Assembly: GCA_009746045.1 (NCBI GenBank)
Contig: RPFO01000086.1
Location: 1,408,626-1,470,625 of the forward strand
Reading direction: 5' to 3'
DNA from: Mesostigma viride
Lineage: Eukaryota > Streptophyta > Mesostigmatophyceae > Mesostigmatales > Mesostigmataceae
Length of the DNA stretch: 62,000 bases
Positions 22,192 through 32,160 of the stretch are shown here, piece by piece. The notes below the pieces were generated by a model. That model made no database searches, was not told the DNA's origin, and worked only from the letters and a program-made list of their open reading frames with translations. Position 1 is the stretch's first letter. Every line of letters begins with the position of its first letter. The position numbers and the translations under genes were made by a program.

Positions 22192-23010
22192 AGCCCCCGC
22201 AGGCCGCAGACTTGTCTTCTCCCGGTCAGGGCTAAGTTTTCCAAAAACCAAAGTCCTAAGTCGAAACCATTTTTTCCTCCTGTTGGTAGTTGAAGAGTTG
22301 GAAGCTGAAACTTTTGATGTACGGCAAGGCGGCAAGCATCTGCAAATCTCACGAAGTTTGAGGCACCAGGATTTCCGGGCTACGCGTGTGAGCACGCTCT
22401 CTGCTCAGCTGCTGGCCTGCTGCCCATGTGCGGCGTGGGATCCAACTAGGTAACTTGGAAAGTCTATAGAATCTTTATCCCTTTTTTAAAGTAAAAATTT
22501 AAGTAAATAATTACTTACTAGAATCTGTGCTGCACAACTGCGGCGTTGAGTTGAGTTGAGTTGAGTTTATTCCCGCGCGGGTGGTCCGACCCGCACTCGA
22601 CAGGCTGTTCACTGTTCCAGGTTCCGTGTCCTGGCCCTCGGCCGTTTCCAAATCTCTGCTGCCCATGTGCGGCGTGGGCAACAACGGTAGTGCTGTTCGC
22701 TGTCACATCCGCTGCATGCGTCATAATTATCTCCTTCCAGTTGTCACGTGCGCTCAACCCTAGAGGAATTTTAATAACGACGTCGCCCTAGAGGACCCGT
22801 GGCTAATAAATACGTCTTACGTGATAGGAATATTTTGGGGTTAAGGATACGTGAACTAAACCCCCAAGATGCCTGACGGGAGACACGATCCCTAGATGAA
22901 CCTTGAATACTCTGGCCAAAACCAGTCTGGAATTTCAAGTGCGCATAGCAATCAGGTTTCCAATTACCTTCAGAGCCTGAACGTGGCATAAGTACTTCTG
23001 AGCTGGAGGA
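22192..23010. other. no gene seen; repeat debris upstream of cyclophilin
   Basis: Contains a (GTTGA)n run at 22546-22566 and the phrase GCCCATGTGCGGCGTGGG twice (22421-22438 and 22661-22678). No ORF is convincing. It must include the cyclophilin 5' region. Confidence 0.5.
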
Positions 23011-23739
23011 ATGACTCGTGCATTCCTGGATATCAATATTGGCCATGCTGCCGAGCATGAGCAGCAACTAGCAGCATACAACCGGGCAAAGACGTTCCTT
23101 GCGAGATGCGGCTCTCAGTATGGCCTACCAGAGGATGCAGAGCCAAGCGCACTCGACCAGGATCAGAAAGATCTGTTGATGGAGGCCTACTCGGGAGATC
23201 CCACCTGGTCAGTCGGCGGGCCCATCCAGTTGGACGAGGTGGCCTCCCTGTGTGCTGGCCGCATCGTCGTCGAGCTTTACGACTCTGATGCCCCAAAGGC
23301 GGTTGAGAACTTCTCCAGCCTTATCACCGGGGAAAAAGGCAAGAGCAAAAACAGTGGCAAGATGCTCGCCTATAAAGGTTGCCCCTTCCATCGGATAGTC
23401 AAAGGTTTCGTAGTTCAGGGGGGCGACTTTGTCCGTGGAGATGGCAGCGGTGGGGAGAGCATATGGGGAGGAAAGTTTAAGGACGAGAAAGGTGGGCTGA
23501 AGCGGACCCACGATGCCGTGGGCGTTGTCGGGATGGCCAATTCCGGCAAAGACAGCAACAGCAGCCAGTTTTATATCACCCTCGTGGCTCCCTTAAAAAA
23601 GTTGGATGGGAAGCATGTCGTGATTGGCCAGGTGGTAGAGGGTCTGGATATATTGAAGCGGATAAATGACACCTGTGCGACTGCGGACGGGGAACCACCC
23701 CTCCAACCGGTGACAATTGCAGACTGTGGCCTCTGCTAG
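23011..23739 (+). CDS. cyclophilin-type peptidyl-prolyl cis-trans isomerase
   Basis: An intact, intronless 242-residue ORF. Cyclophilins isomerise X-Pro peptide bonds and assist folding. The domain opens with FLDINIG (residues 5-11), but the next strand, AGRIVVELY, starts only at residue 82. About 70 residues are therefore inserted where the standard fold has a two- to three-residue turn. After that it follows the family closely: FHRIV (Arg128), F133, QGG (Gln136), GMAN (174-177), SQFYIT (185-190), LDGKHVVIGQV (198-208). The position of the drug-contacting Trp of cyclophilin A (before LDGKHV) is Lys197, which predicts low cyclosporin sensitivity. No signal peptide is seen, so cytosolic or nuclear. 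Being intronless among intron-rich neighbours, it could be a retrocopy, but it is undamaged. Confidence 0.95.
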   Translation: MTRAFLDINIGHAAEHEQQLAAYNRAKTFLARCGSQYGLPEDAEPSALDQDQKDLLMEAYSGDPTWSVGGPIQLDEVASLCAGRIVVELYDSDAPKAVENFSSLITGEKGKSKNSGKMLAYKGCPFHRIVKGFVVQGGDFVRGDGSGGESIWGGKFKDEKGGLKRTHDAVGVVGMANSGKDSNSSQFYITLVAPLKKLDGKHVVIGQVVEGLDILKRINDTCATADGEPPLQPVTIADCGLC

Positions 23740-24241
23740 CATTTCCGAGTCCTGGTGCGCTCGTATAGAAGGCCAGCTGGGTTGAAGGAACTCCAGTGGT
23801 TAATTAAGCTGCTTCGAATTTTTGGTCACGATCCCATTCCACTTGCAAGTTGCAAGGTTCTGCAACATATCACCTGCTGATTGTCTCATTTACATACCAC
23901 TCGGCAAGTGTGTGGCATTACACACGGTTTGAGCTGCACCTGTGAGGCCCCCTCCCATCTGCTGGGTAGCCCCGCCAAGCCAGCAAGTATTGTATATCAG
24001 TAAGGTCATGGAAGGAAGAGAGAAGATCATGGAAGGAACCTACAGTTTGTACCCTGTACCTCTGCCAGTTGACGGAGGCATGTGAATATAGCAAATGATA
24101 ACAAAAGAAGATAAAGATTGATGACATGCATGCATGGCGCGCTACATTAATATCTATATACAAATATGGATATCTTGCCGGCCTGCGCTGGTTGTCTCAT
24201 TGATAGCTAATATTTGTGATATCTAGTGTAGGTGGTCAGAT

Positions 24242-24463
24242 ATGAAGTGCAGACCATTGTACCAGGGTATCGCCGCCGCAAGGCCCCGCAACTTCAAAGA
24301 ACAGCTAGTCGAGGACATGGGGGGCATAGGCCTCTCCGTGATTTGGAACAAGATGATGGACAAGGCCAAGTGGGCCCAGGTCATAGAGGACAACGACCCC
24401 CCTCCCGTGGGGAAGCGCCCGCGTTTGCAAACACGCGGGAAGCACGCCAGACAGGTCCGCTAG
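24242..24463 (+). pseudogene. LINE ORF2 C-terminal remnant
   Basis: A 73-codon frame with K-W-x-x-V-I-E-D-N-D-P-P-P-V-G-K near its end. The ORF at 31367-31567 has the matching W-x-x-I-V-x-D-x-x-P-x-P-V-G-K. Both are followed by repeat-like 3' sequence (here GCATCCATCCATCCATG at 24529-24545). I read them as 3' ends of related non-LTR retrotransposons. A 30-bp R2 tail lies just upstream (24177-24206). Confidence 0.5.
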
Positions 24464-24617
24464 GGCAGAGAGCTTAGACTAGAGTTGGCTTGATGTTGTA
24501 GATAGATTAGACCGGTAGGATTGTTTGCATCCATCCATCCATGTCTGGGTTAATGCTCCCTGACTAGCTCCCGAACGGCCGCTACCATACCTGTCCCCAT
24601 ACCTGTTCATTATTGTC

Positions 24618-25273
24618 GTGGATCACGTCATGTGCCGGGCACGTGCGCGCTTAACTGCTATTAAGGGGTTCAAGCCCGGCTTGGACATCCTTAACGAGAA
24701 AGAGCACGGCGGGGTGGTTACTGGCTACTGCCTGGCCGACCTGATTTATGCAGACGACACCACCCTCATCGCGCGCCCCGAGCACATTCAGACCTGGCTG
24801 GACTGTCTGGGCTTGGAGGCGAGGGCGGTGGGGTTGGAGATTAGTGTCAATACTGACCTCGGCGATGGTGATTGGGGCCTCCAGTCGCCCACCGCTGCCG
24901 CGCCTGCTCGACGGGACGGAGGTCCCGTTCCGTGACCGCTTCAAACTGTTGGGGAGCGTGCTCCCTGACACCGTCGACGATGTGGACATCCGCATCGGCC
25001 TGGCCTGGGCCAGGCTCGATTCGCTCGCTCAACACCTACTGGCGCTCGAAGGGCCTGGGCGAGCACTGCAAGCGCATGCTCTTCAAGGCCCTCGTCCTCA
25101 CGGTGCTCACGTATGGCGCCGAAGCGTGGACACTCACGGACACACTGGCAGCTAAGCTCGACGGCACGGTTTACAGGATGCTCCGACAGGTCCTGAATGT
25201 AGGGTTTTCCCAGCGTAGGTCATTAGAGTCTAGTTGTATCACATGGTATGCCTCGTATTTCGGACGAGATTAG
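24618..25273 (+). pseudogene. non-LTR retrotransposon reverse transcriptase fragment
   Basis: Contains the RT active-site box LIYADDTTLIA (about 24739-24771) and, further on, FKLLGSVL and KRMLFKALVLTVLTYGAEAW, typical of the C-terminal palm/thumb of LINE reverse transcriptases. The reading passes through three frames (24618-24850, then to about 25030, then to 25273), so it has at least two frameshifts and no 5' part. It cannot be active. Confidence 0.85.
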
Positions 25274-25465
25274 GCAGCGTAAGATAGCATATGTAGGACA
25301 TCTTGCTCGCACGGACACGCATGCTGCACTTGTCTCTCACCTTAACCATGCAGGTGGAGGGCAAGTGCGGCGTGCTCATGAAGAAGCTTGAGGCGCCATC
25401 ACCGCCCACACCGAGGCCCTGGCCACACAGGTCCCAAAGCTAGCGGAGCAGACGGCCACCATTAA

Positions 25466-25970
25466 TTGCCTCCCAGCCACCCCGGCAGGATGCTGGTGAC
25501 CTCCCGCCGCTCTCCTATGCGGACCTGCTGCGGTCAGCGACCGCCTCCACCACCGACGCCATCGCCACGAAGCTCCAGGAGCTGGAGATCCACCGCCAGG
25601 CCCAGCAACATGAGGTCACCGATCGCGCTCGCCGCGAGTGCCGAGTGGTCGTTTTCCCCAGAAGCCAGGTGAGACCTCAACCTCCCAAGGTTGCTGACGA
25701 GCTCAAGAACCAGCTTCTTACCCTCATGGGCCTGGTAGGTGAGGTAGAACTGCGTGGGTGCCACCGCCTTCCCCACTCACGGGACAAGGCGGCTCCCCCA
25801 CCAGTCCTGCTCACCTTCCTCTCCCCTGAGGATAAGCAGCGGTTCCTCTCTCGTCGCAGGCGGTTGCACGACCCGGCTCACCTGGCCGCTGGATGACGAC
25901 CTCACCCCCGCTCAGCAACAGCAGCGACGCGACCTGTGGCCGGAATACCTCCGCCATAAGCAGTCCTGAC
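25466..25970 (+). pseudogene. LINE ORF1 fragment
   Basis: Frames 25466-25672, 25645-25896 and 25754-25969 together match the C-terminal half of the minus-strand ORF1 at 29487: RVVVFPRS, a G-L-V/T-G-E-V/I-E-L box, C/A-H-R-L-P, LDDDLTPAQQQQRRDLWPEYL. This is an RRM-like nucleic-acid-binding ORF1 of an L1-type element. It is broken by frameshifts. Confidence 0.7.
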
Positions 25971-26142
25971 CCCCAGAAGCCCAAGGTGTACTGGAGGGGC
26001 GGGGACCTGATATGATCAACCACAAGATGTGGACGCCCCCAGCGGGCTAGAATAGCAATAGCCCTAGCTTGTAACCATTGGAGTCACTGCCGCTAAGGCA
26101 GCCATGCCTAGAATGTTTGCCTAGCTGTGCCAACACACCTAG

Positions 26143-27434
26143 CAGTGATGGGTCATACGCGATACGCGTCGTACGCGGCCCCAGGTGTATAATGTATAAT
26201 ACGCGGTGTATAATGTATTATACGCTTATCACGTACGCTAACTGTTGAAAACCCCTTTTTTGGCATGGTTTTGAGGGGTTTTCAACATTCTGAGCAACCA
26301 AGCATGGTCTGCTGGTGTTTTTGCCATACCTTTTGGCTATACATGACATATATAGCATGACCTTGGCATTGTCATCACTACCTAGAAATACAAGCATAAT
26401 AGTTTCTAACGGTCTAACTTGATAGTTTCTCTTCAAAATCGAGACAACATGCAACTCAGTATCAATACCAGTACGTATCAATTCACAACTCACTGGAAAG
26501 GATAATAAATTTGTAGAACTCAAGATATGAATGCACTATACATTGCCCTGAGGTGTCGATGACATTGAAGGGCGTCGATGGCATTGAAAGGCGCAAATGA
26601 ATGCCTCGCACAGCTCCTCGTCCAGCTGCTCTTTGCTGAGCCCATAAGGTGCGGGCAAATTACCGTCGGTGGATTGGCCCTTTGATGATCCGCTTGGCCC
26701 AGCCGCCCCAGCAGCGCGCCCGGCCGAGGTGTTGCTGGCATGAGCGGACACCCAGTTAGAGGCGTCGGTTTCTACAACGTCTGCAAGCCTGTCTTTAAGT
26801 GCCGCCCGCACATCAGCCTGCTTCTTGGCGTCACTAGTCGCCTTCCTCTTCCTGGTATTGCTTTCCTTCTCCGCCTGCTCGACCAGCAGCCTGTAACGGA
26901 GTACTCCATCATCCATGTAGTAGTTATTTGTCTGCTGCCCATTCTTGAGGATGCGCTCTTTGCTAATGTATGTCCAGACAGTTTCGGATGTGGCCTCTTC
27001 TTCATCGGGCCGCACATCATCATCGTGTTCCATTGACTCATTCGTGTCAGCCATGCCTGGATGTCGATATGCTACGCACTGATGTTGCTGGCAGACAAAG
27101 AAACCTTGTCACCTGTTGTCTTTAGTCTTCAGCCTTCCCGCCTTCACATTCCCGCCTTCACAAGTCACGATTCGAACGCTTTCTTGCATTATACACTAGC
27201 TAGCTCATCACGCAATTATTTGTTCCTACTACAGGTCGGCGCGCCGCAGTCTAGGCCGCAAGCAAATGCACCCACCTCGTAAGCCAAAAATATGCCAAAA
27301 AATACGCGAAAATACGCAAAAATACACAAAAATACGCGTTGCGTATTAAAGTACCCCATTTTCATACGCGCCGCGTGCGTATCGCGCATAATACGCTAAA
27401 TACGGCGTATAATACGGCGTATGACGCATCACTG
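26143..27434. mobile_element. hAT-type element 1 (1292 bp)
   Basis: Ends with CAGTGATGGGTCATACGC at the left and, in reverse complement, CAGTGATGCGTCATACGC at the right. It is flanked by a perfect 8-bp duplication ACACCTAG (26135-26142 and 27435-27442). 8-bp duplications and CAG-starting short inverted ends define hAT elements. The subterminal zones are filled with TACGCG and TATAATACGC units, the usual place for transposase binding sites. It has one 172-codon ORF and no recognisable transposase catalytic region, so it is non-autonomous. Confidence 0.93.
26536..27054 (-). CDS. 172-aa protein inside hAT element 1, unknown
   Basis: ATG at 27054, stop at 26536. Very acidic N-terminus (about residues 5-25), then TVWTYISKERILKNG (29-43), a basic helix with TRKRKA (68-73), an Ala/Gly/Ser-rich linker, and a C-terminal helix LSKEQLDEELCEAFI. 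I do not recognise a family. It could be the N-terminus of a hAT transposase, or a host exon captured by the element. The absence of stop codons over 172 codons is mild evidence that it is or was coding. Confidence 0.45.
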   Translation of the reverse strand: MADTNESMEHDDDVRPDEEEATSETVWTYISKERILKNGQQTNNYYMDDGVLRYRLLVEQAEKESNTRKRKATSDAKKQADVRAALKDRLADVVETDASNWVSAHASNTSAGRAAGAAGPSGSSKGQSTDGNLPAPYGLSKEQLDEELCEAFICAFQCHRRPSMSSTPQGNV

Positions 27435-27562
27435 ACACCTAGTCACGTGCCGCCAACGCACGGCACACAACCAGCCATAGCCTTAGCCTAGTCCTAGTAC
27501 AGCCATGCTACGCCCTGGCTATGTTCAGATTACTTGCCCACGCTATACTTGTTATGCTACGC

Positions 27563-29035
27563 CAGTGTTCAATTATACGGCGTATTATACGGTATAATAC
27601 GGTATAATACGCGTTATACAAGGTCGAGCGTATAATTTTTATCCGTTTTATACGATTTGCGTATTTTTACGTATAATACGGCGAATAACACGTATCAGCG
27701 CGCGTATCATGGGGTTTTCGCGCTCATCCGAGGTCCGGCAGCCAAATTTTTCGTGCGGGAACCAAGGCGGGAAAGCAAGGGAACTTAGAAACACTACGGA
27801 AACCATCCACTGGTTGACATTTGGCGACCGTGAGACACAAGGATCTTACAAGCAAGCTACACTGTAGCATGGCAACCCTCCATGCTGTTTAGGTCTCTGC
27901 CCTTGCCTCTCGGGCAGCCATGAATATTGAAGTCATACAGAAAACTGACTGGTACGAGAGCATGGCCGCTTTACATTTTAGGCATGATCCTTAGGTCTTG
28001 AAAAGCTTATATCCTTGGCCAGGCAGCGTTGGGATGTGCGCGGATGTGTCTCGACCTTCTGCTCGATGCGGCAACCTCGTTTCAGCAACCAGGTGGCGAC
28101 CGTGCATGTGCTAACTGTTGATAGGCGGGAAATGCCCCTAAATTTGAACGCGGATAGCTGTTTCACGTTATTCCTTACATGATTTATAAGCGACGACGGC
28201 CAGGAAAGGCTCGCAGCTACGTCCATCAGGTGGGCATGCTGGCTCCGTCAAGAAAGGTAATATGCGGTTTTGATCTGGTACGTGCTATCCTGTTCACGTG
28301 TTCATTGTACTGTATCAAGTTGTTGGGTGGATTGTAAAATAATCGTATACCTGTAATGGAGGTTTTCTGCTTGTCGTTTGGTTGCTTTACTGCCTCTACG
28401 CATTGTTGGCTTGTGATGGTTGGGGAATACCACTACGACATGCAGATTTTGGACCAGATTTGTCTGCTATTAGCTTATGCTTCATCGAAAGCAGTGACGT
28501 AGTGCTTGGCATTGTTTATAAATATGATAAGCTTGATAACGCGATGTTTTTTCTTGCTAAAAGCATCTCGAAACAAGTGGTTTTCTGGCCAGATCTAGCC
28601 ACTATTTCTTGTTTTGCTCGCCAAAGTCAGCCTTCTTCTTGTGTGCTCCTCATGCATACAAGAAACATGGAGATGCCCAGGACCTGCTTGCATGGAAGCA
28701 TAGCCATCTTACTTCTTTTGCTTTTTTCATCTTTCCATGTCATTTGGCGTTGTTTTTTGGGGTATAATGCATAGGTAATCTAGCTCCTCGGGAACCCCGG
28801 TTTACACGTCCAGTGTTCCCAAGCACTGCTGAGCAGTGGCAACCCATGTATCATGTGTAATTTAGTGTCAGAAACATGTGGACTGCTTGAAATGATATCA
28901 AAATGCATGAAGCAACCCCAAAAGCGATGAAATCCAGTATTTGCGTATAATTTCCGGATAATACCGTATTATACCGTATTATCCATTATACGGACCCCGC
29001 GCGTATAACCGCGTATTGCGTATAATTGAACTCTG
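27563..29035. mobile_element. hAT-type element 2 (1473 bp)
   Basis: Left end CAGTGTTCAATTATACG, right end (reverse complement) CAGAGTTCAATTATACG, perfect 8-bp duplication TGCTACGC (27555-27562, 29036-29043). Subterminal zones (27570-27710 and 28940-29030) again consist of TATAATACG/TACGCG-type units. It sits in a piece of R1-related flank, 120 bp from element 1. A 130-codon ORF (28382-28774, +) has a hydrophobic end but no recognised domain. Non-autonomous. Confidence 0.93.
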
Positions 29036-29043
29036 TGCTACGC

Positions 29044-29340
29044 TTGAATTGAATTGAATTGAATTGTAACATAACTCCGTTGGGAGTATATGTAGCACAT
29101 AGCCCTTGAGAGGGGGGCATATGGCCTATCATACATCCTAAGCTACTTCCTGCAAGGGTGGGGATGTAAAGGACCCTTGCTCTAGGTGCACCAGGGCACT
29201 TGCATCCCCATGATCTTCAAGCTATGCCCAGCGAAGGGGGAGCCTGTCATGGGGGGGAAGATCAGCATAGCTATACAAAAAGCTAGGGCATGGCTGCTCA
29301 GCAGGGAGTTACTCCCTGCATGGGCACTGCATAATTAAAT
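29044..29340. repeat. dispersed repeat R3
   Basis: Starts with (TTGAA)n (29044-29067), then GTAACATAACTCCGTTGGGA and about 250 bp nearly identical to the copy at 54574-54802 plus 55154-55210. A diverged relative is at 55833-55960, with an (ATTA)n run in place of TTGAA. The simple-sequence edge looks like a LINE 3' tail in reverse orientation. Confidence 0.8.
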
Positions 29341-29486
29341 AAAGCTAGGCATCATCTGGAGTGTGGCTCAGCATAGGCACACATGTACATGACTAAAAAG
29401 GCTAGGCCTCAGCTGGTATAGTGCCTGTAGTAGGCGGGCATGTACAAGGCCACTGTCTAACTATTCTACACTACTGCTGTATTCCC

Positions 29487-30870
29487 CTAGGCTGGGGCTG
29501 GAGTTGCTGGGGCCGCGGTGGTCGAGGGGGTCGCTTGCCAGGGCTTGTGGCCGACGTAGATGGCCGCCCCCTTCCAGTACACCGGCTGGCCCGCCTTGGT
29601 CTGCCGGAGCTGGAGGTAGGTCGGCCATAGCTCCCGTCGCCGTTGTTGCTGTGCCAGGGTCAAGTCGTCGTCAAGGGTGAAGAGAGTCTTCTCGAGCCGC
29701 TTGCGGCGTCTGAGAAAAGAAATCTTGTCCGCCGGGGTCTTAAAGGTGAGAAGGAGCGGGGGCGGCCCGGCCTTACCCCGCGCGCGGGGAAGGCGGTGGG
29801 CGGCCAGCTCGATCTCACCAGTAAGGCCCATGCGATCAAGGATTTCTCTCTCAAAAGCACACGCAAGCTTCTCGGAATTCTCACCTTCCTCCATCTTGAG
29901 ATTCTTGACAATGACGTTGAGGCTGCGCTTGGCGAGCTCGGCCTCCTCGCGGAGGTCAAGCGTCTGCCGCTGGAGCTGGGCTGCGACGGCGGAGGTGGTG
30001 GAGGTGGTATGTTGCTTAAGCATGTCCGCCCAGGTCGTGATGGGAGGAGCATCGCCGGCCAGGCCAGCCGGGGCTGGCTTGGCGGCAATGTCCTTCACTG
30101 CCTGGGCGGTGAGGCCTGCTGTGTTCTGCAAGACCTCGATAGCGATTGCATTATCCTTGAGGCGCTGGTCGATGTCGCGGAGCTGGGCGGTGATGGAGTC
30201 GGTGGAGACGGAGGGGGGGGGGAGGTGGAGGCGAGGAGGGTGGCGGTGGCGGTGGGGATGGTGGGGAGCTCAGCAGCCAGCGTGCCGCCAAGTGCCGCCA
30301 CATCTGCGGCAAGAGGGGTCACGTGCTGCTCGAAAGCTTCCTTGAGGAGGGTGCGGATGGTGGCTTCGGTGGGGAAGGTGGGGGGGGCGGTTTGGGAGCC
30401 CAGATCTCGGATTCGGAGCGTCCAACAAGGGAGCAGAGGGCGAAGCGTTGAAGCTTGGGGCGAGGCATGCGGTGAATGATGGGGAGAGCCTCGGCGGGGT
30501 CGACAAGCTTGCCGTCACCAGGCCAGCGGCCACGGTTGTGGGACGTGAGGTACACGCACAGGGCTAGAAGCGAGGCGTGATTGCCGTAATAAAAGTCTTC
30601 CATAATCCAACCGGGGCTGCGCTGCCAGAAGCCGGGGCTGTTGACGTCAAATGAGCGCTCTTCCCAGGGCGGCTCAGCAGAGCGACTGCGCTTAGGTTCA
30701 GGCGATGCTGATGGCGAGGCGAGCCCGGGAGGCTGGGCGAGCACCAGTGCACTACTAGTGTCACCGTTGCCATCTGGGCCGGTGGGCGAAGCTGCAGCCG
30801 AAGCTGCAGGCGTATTTTCATTGCCGAGCGCAGCCGCCAGGCTGCGTTGCGTCGAGAGGCGTTTGCTCAT
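29487..30870 (-). pseudogene. LINE ORF1 (L1-type), frameshifted
   Basis: ATG at 30870 opens a frame (MSKRLSTQ…; PGWIMEDFYYGNHASLLALC) that runs to 30319. The C-terminal half is open in another frame from about 30131 to 29487 (LNVIVKNLKMEEGE; MGLTGEIELAAHRLPRA; FTLDDDLTLAQQQRRRELW). The breaks fall in C/G runs near 30380 and 30220. The second half has an RRM-like layout as in L1 ORF1 proteins, which bind element RNA. It ends about 150 bp before R3, so R3 may be part of the same element family. No RT follows. Confidence 0.7.
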
Positions 30871-31025
30871 CGTATATTGCGTAATAGCGTCGGAAAATTA
30901 TATCAGCATGTGCGTCTTAGAAAGACGAAGCGATTGTGATATTCACAGCTGAATTCGGCGCTCAAACGTGAAAGTTATGAGCTCCGACAGCCATGGCTAC
31001 CTCGTGGCTCGTGGCTCGAAGCTTA

Positions 31026-31227
31026 CATGGGTCTTATTGCACCCACAGTTTGCCGGATCGTTAGCGTGTCCGTTTAGCTAGCGCGCCCGAATGCAGCTGT
31101 GGCTAGCCTTTGGCATGAAGGAGATTGGGGGTCTCTGCCCTTTCTCCTGTAGTGCACACACAGGGATTAAAAGCACTTCGGTGCTCCGTGACTCCACAAC
31201 GGGAGCACGAGTTTAATTAATTAATCT
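31026..31227 (-). repeat. dispersed repeat R1, inverted copy
   Basis: Same order as 10050-10260: GGGTCTTATTGCACCCACAG, GATCCGGC (reverse), TTTGGCATGAAGGAGA, CTCCGTGACTCC, ending in TTAATTAATTAA. It lies about 150 bp upstream of the LINE ORF1 start. Confidence 0.8.
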
Positions 31228-31366
31228 TGCTCGCACCAGCCATGTCCGGCGACACCGCCCTTGGTCTGGCCGGCCCCCAGCGGCTTGGCCAGCCAGGGCC
31301 AGCGGCACATTCTGACCTGGCCTGGCCCCAAGGACATTCCCAGGAAGCTAGGCTAACCTGCATGCC

Positions 31367-31567
31367 ATGAACTACACCCGGATGTTGCTGGCCGACCTAG
31401 TGGTCCCAGCTCAGTTTGAACACCGCATCCACTCCCTCTCCCTTCTTTGGACTGCCATGCAGAACAAGAAGCGGTGGCAGAAGATTGTCCAGGATCACAC
31501 GCCAGCCCCTGTGGGCAAGCCACTCCCCCCCAAGAGGAAGGGGCGTTTTGCTGATCGAGTAGTGTAG
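31367..31567 (+). pseudogene. LINE ORF2 C-terminal remnant 2
   Basis: 66 codons ending in W-Q-K-I-V-Q-D-H-T-P-A-P-V-G-K plus a basic tail, matching the ORF at 24242-24463. Only the 3' end of the element is present. Confidence 0.5.
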
Positions 31568-31577
31568 TTAGGATTTT

Positions 31578-31680
31578 ATCAAGGAGACAACCAGCGCAGG
31601 CCAGTTAAATCGGGAGAATCCGGACCATGGCCGGTAGCTCGAGCCTGCCGTTATCTTGTCCACGTGTTCGAGGATTTTAT
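31578..31680 (-). repeat. dispersed repeat R2, inverted truncated copy
   Basis: Reads ATCAAGGAGACAACCAGCGC… through the CTCGAGC core on the opposite strand, about 100 bp long. Just after the LINE remnant stop. Confidence 0.8.
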
Positions 31681-31999
31681 AGCTAGACTAGATAGCTTAA
31701 TGTTAGGTTAGTAATTCGATTACGCGGCTTCCTCCAGCCCCACCCCCATCAAGGAATATGTGCTACATGATCTCCCAAAGGAGGCATGTTATAATTTTTT
31801 ATTTATTTTTTTTTTATAACAGCCGCTACACTACCGCCTCGTCTGCCATATTACAGTAGAGGACAGCTCAGATAAGGATAACATGGATCTCCCTCTGGTG
31901 ACTACATGGTCATTAAACTTGTGCTCCTCGTTGGGGAGGCACGGAGCATGCCAACGGACGGACGGGCGGGCAGACGGGCGGGCGGGCGACGGACAGACG

Positions 32000-32160
32000 G
32001 AGGGAGGGAGGGAGGGAGGGAGGGAGGGAGGGAGGGAGGGAGGGAGGGAGGGAGGGAGGGAGGGAGGGAGGGAGGGAGGGAGGGAGGAGGGAGGGAGGAG
32101 GGAGGGAGGGAGGGAGGGAGGGAGGGAGGGAGGGAGGGAGGGAGGGAGGGAGGGAGGGAG
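32000..32160. repeat. (GGGA)n array
   Basis: About 160 bp of GGGA units with two GGA slips, preceded by GGGC/GGAC variants (31960-31999). The stretch 32161-33520 has AT-rich patches and a partial R1 tail (32341-32405) but no firm gene. An acidic frame at 33075-32879 (minus) could be a further 3' exon of the PH gene. Confidence 0.95.
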
